Source: Meconema thalassinum (Eukaryota > Arthropoda > Insecta > Orthoptera > Tettigoniidae). From it: 64,000 nucleotides of DNA. The stretch is from positions 155,675,890 to 155,739,889 of the forward strand of contig OX336397.1 of the NCBI GenBank assembly GCA_946902985.2. The letters are read 5' to 3'. Positions 31,481-43,693 of this stretch are shown here, one piece after another. Below the pieces are notes generated by a model, which was given only the letters and a program-made list of their open reading frames with translations, ran no database searches and had not been told where the DNA came from. How positions within the stretch are numbered: position 1 is the stretch's first letter; each line of letters opens with the position of its first letter. The position numbers were made by a program, and so were the translations under genes.

Positions 31481-31945
31481 TGCGGCTGGCGAAGCCTGTC
31501 GCACTCCCCAGGAGGAATGATTAATGAATGACAGATGAAATGAAATGACAGTGGAAAGTGTTGCTGGAATGAAATTTGTGACAGGGAAAACCGGAGTACC
31601 CGGAGAAGAACCTGTCTGCCTCCGCTTTGTCCAGCACAATTCTCACATGGAGTGACCGGGATTTGAACCACGGACCCAGCGGTGAGAGGCGGGCGTGCTG
31701 CCACCTGAGCCACGGAGGCTCCAATTTCCCGAAATCAAAGGCAAAAAAAGAATAAAATTGGGATGGTTCCAAGAATGTAATAAAGATCTTACTGAAATCG
31801 GTATTCCCGAGGACACAATTCTAAACTGCAATGAATTTAGACAAATTTTAAAAAAGTACTGGAGTTTTAAGTCAGGGGAAAAATTCACAAAACGGAAGGG
31901 ACCTCATTCAGAAGATTGGAAGAAGGCACTGACTGAGTGATGAGC
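31080..31945 (+). pseudogene. LINE polymerase tail, split by a SINE
   Basis: Before the SINE the frame reads KRLLFYGHMLRISNERLTKK. After it (31,723 onward) it reads IKLGWFQECNKDLTEIGI, ILNCNEFRQILKKYWSF and a Lys-rich end KRKGPHSEDWKKALTE before a stop. This is the last domain of an RTE-like LINE polymerase. A (TAA)n-type tail follows at 32,052-32,097. It is dead: no core, duplicated and interrupted. Confidence 0.75.
31399..31722 (-). mobile_element. tRNA-derived SINE S2, copy a (324 bp)
   Basis: TSD AATTTCCTGAAAT / AATTTCCCGAAAT (31386-31398, 31723-31735), both within the LINE reading frame. In minus orientation the head has an A box around GTGGCTCAGGTGGC and B box GGTTCAAATCCCGGTC. The first ~80 bp at the left are also in the upstream tandem copy. 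Confidence 0.9.
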
Positions 31946-32051
31946 TCAAGAGATATTGGCAGAACATCAAAGCTGGCAGACGAACAAGAGCAAGACACAG
32001 AAAATGAAATTGATTGTTAACTCGTAGTCCATAGAGGCTCAATTTGAAAGT

Positions 32052-32097
32052 AAATAATAATAATAATAACAACAATAACAATAATAATAATAATAAT
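32052..32097. repeat. (AAT)n / (AAC)n microsatellite
   Basis: AATAAT and AACAAC units; probable 3' tail of the LINE fragment to its left. Confidence 0.85.
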
Positions 32098-32820
32098 GTC
32101 CTTGCTATTCTTCCCAACAATAGGCGAGAACCAACCAATTCCATAGGAAAACTTCATAAAATAGCACCACGAACAGGACTCCAAATTTCGCAAGAGAGGA
32201 CTAAATACACATGGAAATCAGGCTTCAACAACCAGCCTTTAATCACCAATTTTGGGAATATCTCTCCGGTAAATTATTCAGTCAGAAGAGTTAAATCAGG
32301 AAGCCAACAAGAAAAGGATGGCACAATTTAAAAAATAGCATAAGTTATACAATTATCTGGAACAGATACACAAAGAAATTCATACCACAAAACGCGAAAT
32401 TGCGACACTACTGTCGTCAAACCACGCGCCTGAAACTTTGATAATTGGTCGCAGATCACAGAATTATTAAAAACATCGTGAAACAAGAGAGAGAAAAAAT
32501 CCTCAGAACAATCTGAGGATCAAAATATGAAAACGGGGTTTGGATGCAAAAGAAGCCAAATGAAATCTATCAAAGTATTGACAATAATCACAGATTCCCT
32601 AGGAAAAAGGGGACTGAAATTATATGGTCACATATACAAAATGGATGACAATTCTATTGGCTGGTAGAAATATCGCAAAACCTACAATACATTTGTATCA
32701 ACGCAGAAATCATTCGCAATAGACCAACATTTCAAACCCTAATAAACTGAAACATGGTAGAATTCAGGATGGACAGAAGAGAACACAGTGAAGCGGAAAC
32801 ATTGTGCTAAAATTAGACAC
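32097..32820 (+). pseudogene. Degenerate LINE polymerase related to the 27.3-kb element
   Basis: Scattered plus frames show LHKIAPRTGLQISQERTKYT (compare TGLQISFEKTKF in the intact copy), then a KLYGHIYKMD-like patch and, near 32,770, W-x-E-E-N with Lys/Arg-rich residues as at that protein's C-terminus. Many stops and shifts. The assignment rests on order and these short matches. Confidence 0.5.
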
Positions 32821-32839
32821 AACGAATCAAAGAATAATA

Positions 32840-33211
32840 CGGTGGGTGAGTGGTTATCGTGTCGGACTACCAAATCCAAGCTTGCAGGATTTCACCTGGC
32901 CGTGGTAAGTGATTTTTCAAAGGCGACACAAATTACGACATGCATGTCATACTTAGTAGGCATGTTAAAGAACCCATTTGAATTCATTAGGCCGTGTTCA
33001 TAATGGCAAAATTAATCTCGGGATGTTCCGCCATCACAAAGTTCCTCATTTTTCTACTAGAAAGCGCTATAGTGTCAAGGAGTTTAGATATCTAACCTCC
33101 TTGATTTTCATAGCGTTCCAATGAACAACAAATTTTGACATGCAAGCTGCCCTCTGAGCGCAAATAACAAAGCATGCACCCGGAACCCGAGGTCATACGA
33201 TATTATTATTA
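32840..33211 (+). mobile_element. tRNA-derived SINE S4, copy a
   Basis: The head 'cggtgggtgagtggttatcg' is tRNA-like (A-box region), with a decayed B box about 40 bp on. The body shares 'tttgaattcattaggccgtg' and 'ctactagaaagcgctatagt' with copies at 35,279 and 43,694. It ends in ATT repeats. Confidence 0.75.
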
Positions 33212-33268
33212 CAAATATAGACACGATCAAGTTGCCAACATTATTTACCAGAAACTTTACCAAATCCT

Positions 33269-34000
33269 CCCCCAGGGGCCCACGGCTAGTGGGACGTAGG
33301 TTGGTGACCACGGGACCCAAGCTGAGTTCGGCATTACTTCCACTTACTTGTGCCGGGCTCCTCTCTGTCGTCTTTCCTGTCGACCACCCTTGGTCAACTC
33401 TTGTTCTTTTCCGACCCCGACGGTATTAGGGTACCCGAGACCGAGGGAGTCTTTCACTTTCCCACCTTAATTGGCCCTTGTCTCATCTTTCCTGATCCCT
33501 CATTCTTCGAGAGGTCAGCCTTCGTTTTCTATTCATGTTATCTCCTGCCTTCTGCACAAGGCCCTCAAGGAGGCAGGGTGTATGTACCCCCACCATTTCT
33601 GGTGCAATCTGGATAGTGCTACACCTTCAAGGGCTCACGGCTGGTAAGTTTGGGAGTTGGCGAACCCGAGGGATTCCTGAGCTGGGTCCGTTTTGTACCC
33701 TTTTTCCTCTGACCTTCCGGCGGACCCTCTCCTCTTTCCCTTTCCAATCTGCCTTTCATGGCTCTCCTTCCTTCCAAGTCCTCAATCCTCATTCTTCGAC
33801 GGTTGAGGGCATTTCTTTTCTTCCTGTCCTTTATTTGCCTTATCCTTTATTTGTTCACCATTTCTTCTTCTAGTATGTAAGTTTGCAGTTAGTATTAGTT
33901 ACAGTTTCCATTCTCATCTCATGTTTCACTATCACCCAAACCATTAGGGGCCGATAACCTAGATGCTAGGCCCCTTAAAACAACAATTATCATCATCATC
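33269..34000 (+). mobile_element. 0.75-kb retroposon family R, copy 2
   Basis: Starts CCCCCAGGGGCCCACGGCTA and ends with the complete hairpin (AGGGGCCGATAACC...AGGCCCCTTAAAACAAC) and (ATC)n. Colinear with copies 1, 3 and 4. Confidence 0.8.
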
Positions 34001-34179
34001 TCTGTTCCACACAGGAAATACCCACCATCCGCAGTACACACAGGTAACAACCGGCCGGATATCATAGACATTGGCATGGCCCAACACGGACCAGCTGCTA
34101 AGTACGCAGAGCAGGCAAATGATACAAGTGGAAACTTGATTTGGTTTCTACCAGCCCAGTAGTTGTATCTTGTGCAATA

Positions 34180-34492
34180 CCGGGTGAGTTAGCCATGGTC
34201 GTTACGGCATGATTGCTGGCAGTCGCTCACATCCGGGAGGCGAGGAGTTCGAATCCCCCCGCCGGCAACCTTGAAGATGGTCTTCTGTGGTTTCCCATCT
34301 TCCTTCCAGGCCACAGCCGCTACCTTCCAACTCCTAGTCCTTACATTCAAACTTTCCACCCCAGGCAACACTCCACACGCGACGGTACTTGTAGCTCACC
34401 CATTGGGTGTCCGCCTCGAAGCACCTACAAAACTGGCGAGCCGAACATGTCCTCGGACACTCCCGCACTAAAACCCATACGCTAAAAAAAAA
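34180..34492 (+). mobile_element. tRNA-derived SINE S3, copy a (313 bp)
   Basis: A perfect 13-bp TSD, ATCTTGTGCAATA (34167-34179, 34493-34505). The head carries 'ggtgagttagccatggtcgt' and a B box GTTCGAATCCCCC; the 3' end is a run of about ten A. Confidence 0.9.
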
Positions 34493-34519
34493 ATCTTGTG
34501 CAATAATCTGCATTGGACT

Positions 34520-35026
34520 GGTTGGTTGGTTCCTCAGTTTAGGGGCTCCGACAACGCAGTTATGTAGCCTCGTTTACTTTGGGTGTGTGTAGAATCTGTC
34601 TGATAACCGGTGTTAATTGTGATGGCTGTATTAGTGTGTGTTATCTGTAATTCAAGTAAGGACTGCAGACTTTCGATTTTCAAGTAGTTCCAACGTTCCC
34701 TACCAAACGTCACCGTCAACGACCAACTAGTTCTGAACTTTGTTACTAGATGCCACCGCAGTTGGCTCCTGGTGACGAACGTTGGAACCTAAGAGCGTTT
34801 GTCAAATATAATCTATAATTTAGCTTCACACAAGTGTAATTAGTGGGGGGTTCTTTATCATGCCATAAATCTATGACATGGGACCGCCAGCTTTATTTCC
34901 CCTCCGAAGGAAGGCATACTGAGGGATTTTAACGCTCTTGAAAAATCCGACGACTTCGGCCGGGTTTGAACCCGCGATCTTAGGCGTAGAAGCTCAGCAT
35001 GCTATTAACTATGGCACCTAAGCCGC
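34520..35026 (-). mobile_element. tRNA-derived SINE S1, copy e
   Basis: Colinear with the other S1 copies: (GGTT)n and hairpin at the left, tRNA-like head with B box GGGTTCAAACCCGG at the right. No clear TSD. Confidence 0.82.
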
Positions 35027-35059
35027 GGTGACGAAGGAAGAACTTACGTAACTTAGTTC

Positions 35060-35160
35060 ACATATATTGAAAGTGCCGATCACTCAAGGCCACACTCTAG
35101 CCGTCTGCGTTAAAGCGCGTTAATATTCGGAGATCGGAAGTTCAAATCCCGGTGCTAACA
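35060..35160 (+). other. Possible tRNA-like remnant
   Basis: 'agttcaaatcccggtgctaa' at 35,132 looks like a B box, but the A-box region is not convincing. Confidence 0.25.
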
Positions 35161-35278
35161 CCGACTATCTTGAGAGAGTTTTTTTCCACGCAAATACTGC
35201 CTTATTGCAAGTCCCGGGGCACTTACCAGCCTTGAAACTAATAATTACACTAACACACACTATTACAGTCACAGCATA

Positions 35279-36019
35279 TGCCACGGTGGGTGAGTGGTTA
35301 TCGTGTCGTATTACTAACGCAAAGCTTTCAGGTTCGCTTCTGGTCGTGGTAAGTGATTTTTGAAAGGCGGAAAAAATCACGATACGCATGTCATACGATG
35401 TTGGCATGTTAATGAACCCATTTGAATTCAGTAGGCTGTGTTCATAATGGCAAAATTTATCTCGGGATTTTCCGCCAACACAAAGTTCCTCCATTCTCTA
35501 CTAGAAAGCGCTATAGTGTTCAAGGAGCTTAGATATCTAACGTCCTTGACTTTCATAGTACCAGGTGAGTTAGCCGTGGTCGTTACGGCATGGCTGCAGG
35601 CAGCCACTCACATCCGGGAAGCGAGGAGGTTCGAATACCCCCGCCGGCAACCTTGAAGATGGTCTTCTGTGGTTTCCCATCTTCCTTCCAGGCAAATGCC
35701 GGGCTTGGTTCCTAACTATAGGCCACAGCCGCTATCTCCCAACTCCTCATCCTTACATTCAAACTTTCCTCCCCAGACAACACTCCACACGCGGCGGTAC
35801 TTGTAGCTCACCCAATGGGTGTCCGCCTAGAAGCAGCTACAACTGGCGATCCGAACATGTCCGCGGGCACTCCCGGCACTAAAAGCCATTCGCTAAGAAA
35901 AAAAACTTTCATAGTGCTTCAAGGAACAAAAAAATTCGACATGCAAGCTACCCTCTGGGTGTCAAATAACAAAGCTTGCATCCGGCACCCGAGGCTTTAC
36001 GATATTATTATTATTATTA
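35279..36019 (+). mobile_element. tRNA-derived SINE S4, copy b, itself interrupted
   Basis: TSD GTCACAGCATA / GTCACGGCATA (35268-35278, 36020-36030). The head is 'cacggtgggtgagtggttat' with B-box-like 'caggttcgcttctgg', and the tail is (ATT)n. SINE S3 copy b lies inside. Confidence 0.85.
35560..35904 (+). mobile_element. tRNA-derived SINE S3, copy b (345 bp)
   Basis: TSD ACTTTCATAGT (35549-35559, 35905-35915) lies within the S4 body. B box GGTTCGAATACCCC, A-rich 3' end. It contains about 30 bp missing from copy a. Confidence 0.9.
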
Positions 36020-36109
36020 GTCACGGCATAAATACAGGTTATCAGACAAATTGAACACACGCCCATGTATACCGGGCTGATGACCAAGATGTCCCAATAA
36101 ATCTAAAAT

Positions 36110-36490
36110 CACATAACCTTCTGCTCTTGATTGTTAAAGGAATATGAGAGAACCTAAAGATCAATACGGGACCAGTTAACTCCACGTTTGCCGATCCCTG
36201 CGTGTCAGATGAATTACCTTGGTTACTGAATGTCCACTCAGCAAGAAGTCCAGCCTCCAACTGTAACACTAACAGCTAATACACGTCCTGGAAGTGACGT
36301 CATGAAGGAACATGATCCTAGGGGAATTGCCACGCAAGGTTTGTTTACATGTTCTGTAATACAATTAGCGGCAAGCAGTACTATAATTATATTACATAAC
36401 ACAAAGGGAACAGTGTTCTCTGTGATCATCACAAGTTAATACGTCAAAGAGCGAAACGGATCCTTAACTAGGATTCCTCCTACAACCAGT
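36110..36490. other. Unassigned spacer
   Basis: No supported feature. Confidence 0.4.
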
Positions 36491-36493
36491 ATG

Positions 36494-37229
36494 ATGACGA
36501 TGATGATGATGATAATTGTTGTTTTAAGGGGCCTAACATCTAGATTATCGGCCCCTAATGGTTTGGGTGGTTGAGAAAGATGAGATGAGAATGAAAACTA
36601 TAACTAATACTAACTACAGACTTACATACTAGAAGAAGAAATGGTAAATTAATAAAGGATAAGGAACATGAAGGACAGAAAGAAAAGAAATGCCCACAAC
36701 CCTCGAAAAATGAGGATGGAGGGACTTGGAAGGAAGGAGAGCCATGAAAGGCAGATAGGAAAGGGAGAGAGGGCCCGCCCCAAAGTCAGTGGAAAAAGGG
36801 GACGAAATGGACCCAGCTCAGGCATCCCCCGGGATCGCCAACTCCCGAACTCACCAGCCGTGAACCCTTGAGGGTGTAGCAATATCCAGGGTGCACCAGA
36901 AGTGGTGGGGATACATAAATCCTTCATCCTTGAGGGCCTTCAGCAGAAGGCAGGAGATAACATGAAAATAAAAAGAAGGTTGACCCCTCGCAGAAGGAGG
37001 GTATCAGGTAAGATGGGACAAGGGCCAATTAAGGCGGGAAAGGAAGAGACTCTCTAGGCCTCGGATACCCTAATACCGTCGGGGTAGGAAGAGAACAAGA
37101 TTTGACCAAGAGTGGTCGACAGGAAAGAAGACAGAGGAGCCCAGCACAAGTAAGTGGAAGCAATGCCGGACTCAGCTGGGTTCCCGTGGTCGCCAACCCA
37201 CGTCCCACTCGATGTGAGCCCCTGGGGGA
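36494..37229 (-). mobile_element. 0.75-kb retroposon family R, copy 3
   Basis: Minus orientation: (ATC)n tail and complete hairpin at the left, CCCCAGGGGCTCACATCGAG start at the right. The open frames inside are shared between copies simply because the DNA is. Confidence 0.8.
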
Positions 37230-37289
37230 GCAACCAGTACGTTACAGACATGGAATAGAATAGTGGGATCCATCCCATTGCTCACTGAA

Positions 37290-37860
37290 TCCTGATCATT
37301 CATTCATTGATTTATTTGCAATTGGAAGTGTGTCCCCCGGTGGCAAATTGGGTATACATAACAAATAAATAATTATACATAACAATTCAATAACAATTAA
37401 ACTGGAGTATTTACACAAATCGTCAGTCTTTTCTTAAACACACCTATATGTTTGGGAAAAGGCTCTAAGACTGCGGCAGGTAGAGGGTTCCAGTTATCAA
37501 TGGCACGGTTTACAAAAGAATATTTACCATAATTTATACGCTGTGGTCGCCCCTTAACTTTGAAAGGATGATCACTCCTACTCATGTAATTGGGCTTTCC
37601 CATACGTTTGCTAAGCTAGCGCCGAGTCTAGATTTCATCCTCCGAGCCTCATGTGATTCCCACCCAAGTTTCTTTAACATACGGCTCACACTGCACCTGA
37701 GATTAAAGTCACTGAGTACAAATCTAGCGGACTTTCTTTGTTCCATTTCCAACTCGTTGATTAGCCCTACTTGATATGGATACCCAAACTGCCGAGGCGT
37801 ATTCCAGAATAGGTCTTACAAGTGCAAATATCCCAATTCTTTAGCAGAGGTACTACTTCC
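37290..37860 (-). pseudogene. LINE polymerase C-terminus (CR1-like) with 3' UTR
   Basis: The minus frame 37,397-37,603 reads GRPQRINYGKYSFVNRAIDN followed by WNPLPAAVLEPFPKHIGVFK and KRLT, the WN-LP...FK-x-x-L tail of CR1/jockey-like polymerases. Further upstream (to 37,860) only broken frames remain. The 3' end has a tandem (AATG)n stretch at about 37,297-37,310. The 49-bp minisatellite begins shortly beyond its broken 5' side. Confidence 0.7.
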
Positions 37861-37939
37861 TTTTAATACCCTCATTACAAAGTGCAGGGATTTGTAAGCT
37901 TCAGAAACTACACATCCTACATGACTACTGATCGGTATG

Positions 37940-40900
37940 GACATGGGCATGGGCATGGGATGGACATGCGATAGAACCATGTCCAAGGCCCACTGAATCC
38001 TGTCCGGTATAGAAATAGGATAGAAATATGTCCAAGGGCCACTGAATCCTGTTCGGTATAGACATGGGTTAGAACTGTGTCTAAGGCCCACTGAATCCTG
38101 TTCGGTGTGGACATGGGATAGAACTGTATCTAAGGCCCACTGAATCCGGTTCGGTATAGACATGGGATAGAACTGTGTCCAAGGTACACTAAATCCTGGT
38201 CGGTATAGAAATGGGATAGGACAGTATCCAATGCCCACTATATCCTGCTCGGTATAGACATGGGGCAGACCTGTGTCCAAGGGTCACTGAATCCTGTTCG
38301 ATATAGAAATGGGATAGAACTGAGTCCAATGGCCACTGAATCCTGTTCGGTATAGAAATGGGATAGAACTGTGTCCAAGGGCCACTGAATCCTGTTCGGT
38401 ATAGAAATGGGATAGAACTGTGACCAAGGGCCACTGAATCCTGTTCGGTATAGAAATGGGATAGAACTGAATCCAAGGGCCACTGAATCCTGTTCGGTAT
38501 AGAAATGGGATAGAACTGAGTCTAAGGGCCACTGAATCCTGTTCGGTATAGAAATGGGATAGAACTGAATCCAAGGGCCACTGAATCCTGTTCGGTATAG
38601 AAATGGGATAGATCTGTGTCCAAGGGTCACTGAATCCTGCTCGGTATAGAAATGGGATAGAACTGAGTCAAATGGCCACTGAATCCTGTTCGGGATAGAA
38701 ATGGAATAGAACTGTGTCCAAGGGCCACTGAATCCTGTTCGAGATAGAAATGGGATAGAACTGTTTCCAAGGGCCACTGAATCCTGTTTGATATAGAAAT
38801 GGATAGAATTGTCTCCAAGGGTCACTGAATCCTGTTCGGTATAGAAATGAGATAGAACTGAGTCCAAGGGCCACTGGATCCTGTTCGGGATAGAAATGGG
38901 ATAGAACTGTGTCCAGTGGCCACTGAATCCTGTTCGATATAGAAATGGGATGGAACTGTGTCCAGGGGCTACTGAATCATGTTCGATATAGAAAAAGGGA
39001 TAGAACTGTGTCCAGGGGCCACTGAATCCTGTTCGATGTAGAAATGGGATAGAACTGTGTCCAGGGGCCACTGAATCCTGTTCGATATAGAAATGGGATA
39101 GAACTGTGTCCAGAGGCCACTGAATCCTGTTCGGTATAGAAATGGGATAGAACTGAGTCCAAAGGCCACTGAATCCCGTTCGGTATAGAAATGGGATAGA
39201 ACTGTGTCCAAGGGCCACTGAATCCTGTTCGATATAGAAATGGGATAGAACTGAGTCCAAGGGCCACTGAATCCTGTTCGGTACAGAAATGGGATAAAAC
39301 TGTGTCCAAGGGCCACTGAATCCTGTTCGGTAAAGAAATGGGATAGAACTGTGTCCAAGGGCCACTGAATCCTGTTCGATATAGAAATGGGATAGAACTG
39401 AGTCTAAGGGCCTCTGAATCCTGTTCGGTATAGAAATGGAATAGAACTGTGACCAAGGGCCACTGAATCCTGTTCGGTATAGAAATGGGATAGAACTGAA
39501 TCCAAGGGCCACTGAATCCTGTTCGGTATAGAAATGGGATAGATCTGTGTCCAAGGGTCACTGAATCCTGCTCGGTATAGAAATGGGATAGAACTGAGTC
39601 ACATGGCCACTGAATCCTGTTCGGGAGAGAAATGGGATAGAACTGTGTCCAAGGGCCACTGAATCCTGTTCGGGATAGAAATGGGATAGAACTGTGTCCA
39701 AGGGCCACTGAATCCTGTTCGGGATAGAAATGGGATAGAACTGTGTCCAAGGGTCACTGAATCCTGTTCTGCATAGAAATGGGATAGAGCTGAGTCCAAT
39801 GGCCACTGATTCCTCTTCGGGATAGAAATAGGATAGAACTGTGTCTAAGGGCCACTGAATCCTGTTCGGGATAGAAATGGGATAGAACTGTGTCCAAAGG
39901 CCACTGAATCCTGTTCGGGATAAAATGGGATATAACTGAGTACCAGGGCCACTGAATCCTGTTCGGTATAGAAATGGGATAGAATTGTGTCCAAGGGTCA
40001 CTGGATCCTGTTCGGTATAGAAATGGGATAGAACTGTGTCCAAGGGCCACTGAATCCTGTCCGATATAGAAATGGGATAGAACTGAGTCCAAGGGCCTCT
40101 GAATCCTGTTCGGTATAGAAATGGAATAGAACTGTGACCAAGGGCAACTGCATCCTGTTCGATATAGAAATGGAATAGAACTGAATCCAAGGGCACTGAA
40201 TCCTGTTCGGTATAGAAATGGGATAGAACTGTGTCCAAGGGTCACTGAATCCTGTTCGGTAAAGAAATGGGATAGAACTGAGTCCAATGGCCTCTGAATC
40301 CTGTTCGGGATAGAAATGGGATAGAACTGTGTCCAAGGGCCACTGAATCCTCTTCGGGATAGAAATGGGATAGAACTGTGTCAAAGGGCCACTGAAACCT
40401 GTTCGGGATAGGAATGGGATAGAACTGTGTCCAAGGGTCACTGAATCCTGTTCTGCATAGAAATGGGATAGAAATGAGTCCAATGGCCACTGAATCCTGT
40501 TCGGGATAGAAATAGGATAGAACTGTGTCCAAGGGCCACTGAATCCTGTTCGGGATAGAAATGGGATAGAACTGTGTCCAAGGGCCACTGAATCCTGTTC
40601 GGGATAAAAATGGGATAGAACTGGGTCCAAGGGCCACTGAATCCTGTTCGGTATAGAAATGGGATAGAATTGTGCCCAAGGGTCACTGAATCATCTTCTG
40701 TATAGAAATGGGATAGAACTGAGTCCAAGGGCCACTGAATCCTGTTCGGGATAGAAATGGGATAGGACTGAGTCCAACGGCCACTGAATCCTGTTCGGGA
40801 TAGAAATGGGATAGCATTGTGTCCAAGGGTCACTGAATCCTGTTCGGGATAGAAATGGGATAGAACTGATTCCAAGGGCCACTGAATTCTGTTCTGTATA

Positions 40901-43475
40901 GAAATGGGATAGAACTGACTCCAAGGGCCACTGAATCCTGTTTGGTATAGAAATGGATATAATTGTCTCCAAGGGTCACTGAATCCTGTTCGGTATAGAA
41001 ATGGGATAGAACTGAGTCCAAGGGCCACTGGATCCTGTTCGGGATAGAAATGGGATAGAACTGTGTCCATTGTCCACTGAGTCCTGTTCGATATAGAAAT
41101 GGGATAGAACTGTGTCCAGGGGCCACAGAATCCTGTTCGATATAGAAATGGGATAGAACTGTGTCCAGGGGCCACTGAATCCTGTTCGATGTAGAAATGG
41201 GATAGAACTGTGTCCAGGGGCCACTGAATCCTGTTCGATGTAGAAATAGGATAGAACTGTGTCCAGGGGCCACTGAATCCTGTTCGATATAGAAATGGGA
41301 TAGAACTGTGTCCAGAGGCCACTGAATCATGTTCGATATAGAAACGGGATAGAACTGAGTCCAGGGGCCACGGAATCCTGTTCGATATAGAAATGGGATA
41401 GAACTGTGTCCAGGGGACACTGAATCCTGTTCGATATAAGAATGGGATAGATCTGTGTCCAGGTGCCACTGAATCTCGTTCGGTTTGGCCATGGGATAGA
41501 ACTGTGTCCAAGGGCCACTGAATACTGTTCGTTATAGGAATGGGATAGATCTGTGTCCAGGGGCCACTGAAACCTGTTCGATATAGGATTGGGATAGAAC
41601 TGTGTCCAGGGGCCAATGAATCCTGTTCGGTATAGAAATGGGATGGAACTGTGTCCTATGGCCACTGAATCCTGTTCGGTATAGAACTGTGTCCAGGGGC
41701 CACTGAATCCTGCTCGGTATAGAAATGGGATAGAACTGTGTCCAAAGGCCACTGAATCCTGTTCGGTGTAGAAATGGGATAGAGCTCTGTCCAAGGCCCA
41801 TTGAATCCTGTTCGGTATAGAAATGGGATAGAGCTCCGTCCAAGGCCCACTAAATCCTGTTCGGTATAGAAATGGGATAAAACTGTGTCCAAGGGCCACT
41901 GAATACTGTTCGTTATAGGAATGGGATAGATCTGTGTCCAGGGGCCACTGAATCCTGTTCGATATAGGATTGGGATAGAACTGTGTCCAGGGGCCACTGA
42001 ATCCTGTTCGATATAGAAATGGGACAGAACTGTGTCCGGGGGCCACTGAATTCTGTTCGGTGTAGAAATGGGATAGAACTGTGTCCAGTGGCCACTAAAT
42101 CCCGTTCGATATAGTAATGGAATAGAACTGGGTCCAGGGACCACCGAATTCTGTTCGGTATAGAAATGGGATAGAACTTTGTCCAGTGGCCAATGAATCC
42201 TGTTCGGTATAGAAATGGGATAAAACTGTGTCCGGGGGCCACTGAATTCTGTTCGGTATAGAAATGTGATAGAACTGTGTCCAATGTACACTAAATTTTG
42301 CTCGGTATAGAAATGGGATAGAACTGTGTCCAGGGGCCATTGAATCCTGCTCGGTATAGAAATGGGATAGAACTGTGTCCAAGGTACACTAAATCCTGTT
42401 CGGTATAGAAATGGGATGGAACTGTGTCCTATGGCCACTGAATCCTGTTCGGTATAGAACTGTGTCCAGGGGCCACTGAATCCTGCTCGGTATAGAAATG
42501 GGATAGAACTGTGTCCAAGGGCCACTGAATCCTGTTCGGTGTAGAAATGGGATAGAGCTCTGTCCAAGGCCCATTGAATCCTGTTCGGTATAGAAATGGG
42601 ATAGAGCTCCGTCCAAGGCCCACTAAATCCTGTTCGGTATAGAAAAGGGATAGAACTGTGTCGAAGGGCCACTGAATCCTGTTCGGCATAGAAATGGGAT
42701 AGAACTGTGTCCAAGGGCCACTGAATCCTGTTCGGTATAGAAATGGGATAGAACTGTGTCCAGGGGCCATTGAATCCTGCTCGGTATAGAAATGGGATAG
42801 AACTGTGTCCAAGGGCCACTGAATCCTGTTCGGTGTAGAAATGGGATAGAGCTCTGTCTAAGGCCCACTGAATCCTGTTCGGTATAGAAATGGGATAGAG
42901 CTCCGTCCAAGGCCCACTAAATCCTGTTCGGTATAGAAATGGGATAGAAGTGTGTCGAAGGGCCACTGAATCCTGTTCGGTACAGAAATGGGATAGAACT
43001 GTGTCCAAGGGCCACTGAATCCTGTTCGGTATAGAAATGGGATAGAACTGTGTCCAAGGGCCACTGAATCCTGTTCGGTATAGAAATGGGATAGAACTGT
43101 GTCCAGGGGCCATTGAATCCTGCTCAGTATAGATATGGGATAGAACTGTGTCCAAGGGCTACTGAATCCTGTTCGGTGTAGAAATGGGATAGAGCTCTGT
43201 CCAAGGCCCACTGAATCCTGTTCGGTATAGAAATGGGATAGAGCTCCGTCCAAGGCCCACTAAATCCTGTTCGGTATAGAAATGGGATAGAACTGTGTCG
43301 AAGGGCCACTGAATCCTGTTCGGTATAGAAATGGGATAGAACTGTGTCCAAGGGCCACTGAATCCTGTTCGGTATAGAAATGGGATAGAACTGTGTCCAA
43401 GGGCCACTGTATCCTGTTCGGTATAGAAATGGGATAGATCTGTGTCCAAGGACAACTGTATCTATTACGATACAG
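37940..43475. repeat. 49-bp minisatellite, about 113 units
   Basis: The unit, with the core 'cactgaatcctgttcggta' and 'tagaaatgggatagaactg', repeats every 49 bp (e.g. 38285, 38334) for 5.5 kb. Units at both edges are most diverged. Variants fall into blocks: GTGTCCAAGG, GTGTCCAGGG, GAGTCCAATGG and GCTCCGTCCAAGGC types. A 931-bp (19-unit) offset links 38,637 to 39,568. An 11-bp-short unit recurs near 41,680 and 42,455. On the minus strand the consensus holds no TAA, TAG or TGA in any frame, so many long overlapping frames appear. Confidence 0.95.
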
Positions 43476-43489
43476 ATATGGGATTGAAC

Positions 43490-43690
43490 AGTGTAGTTCT
43501 TAATTTATTTTCATTTACTCGTGTCAGGAAACATATATAAATCAATAAATACATTCTTAATAATCCTCTTATGAAGTACGAAGTTATATTATGTTATGCT
43601 TACTATTAATATTGTAATCAATAATTGTATTCCCTTGTATTTCTGCTATGGGCCTTAATGGCCTGTTACATGCTATAAATGATGATGATG
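43490..43690. other. Unassigned spacer
   Basis: AT-rich, nothing recognised. Confidence 0.4.
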
Positions 43691-43693
43691 GTG

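Larger units (their letters stand above)
35195..36105 (+). mobile_element. Old SINE S1 copy split by two nested SINEs
   Basis: 35,195-35,267 and 36,031-36,105 together match the plus-strand 3' half of S1 ('aacacacactattacagtc' then 'acaggttatcagacaaattg' and 'tataccgggctgatgacc'). S4 copy b sits between them. Confidence 0.7.

Noticed and set aside
38238..43155. Long minus-strand open frames (up to 499 codons) as a repetitive protein gene
   Set aside because: They overlap in all three frames and follow from a 49-bp unit lacking stop triplets. There is no promoter, no intron structure and no constraint visible.
37940..43475. CRISPR-like array
   Set aside because: There are no unique spacers between conserved repeats; the whole 49-bp unit is repeated, and the context is eukaryotic.
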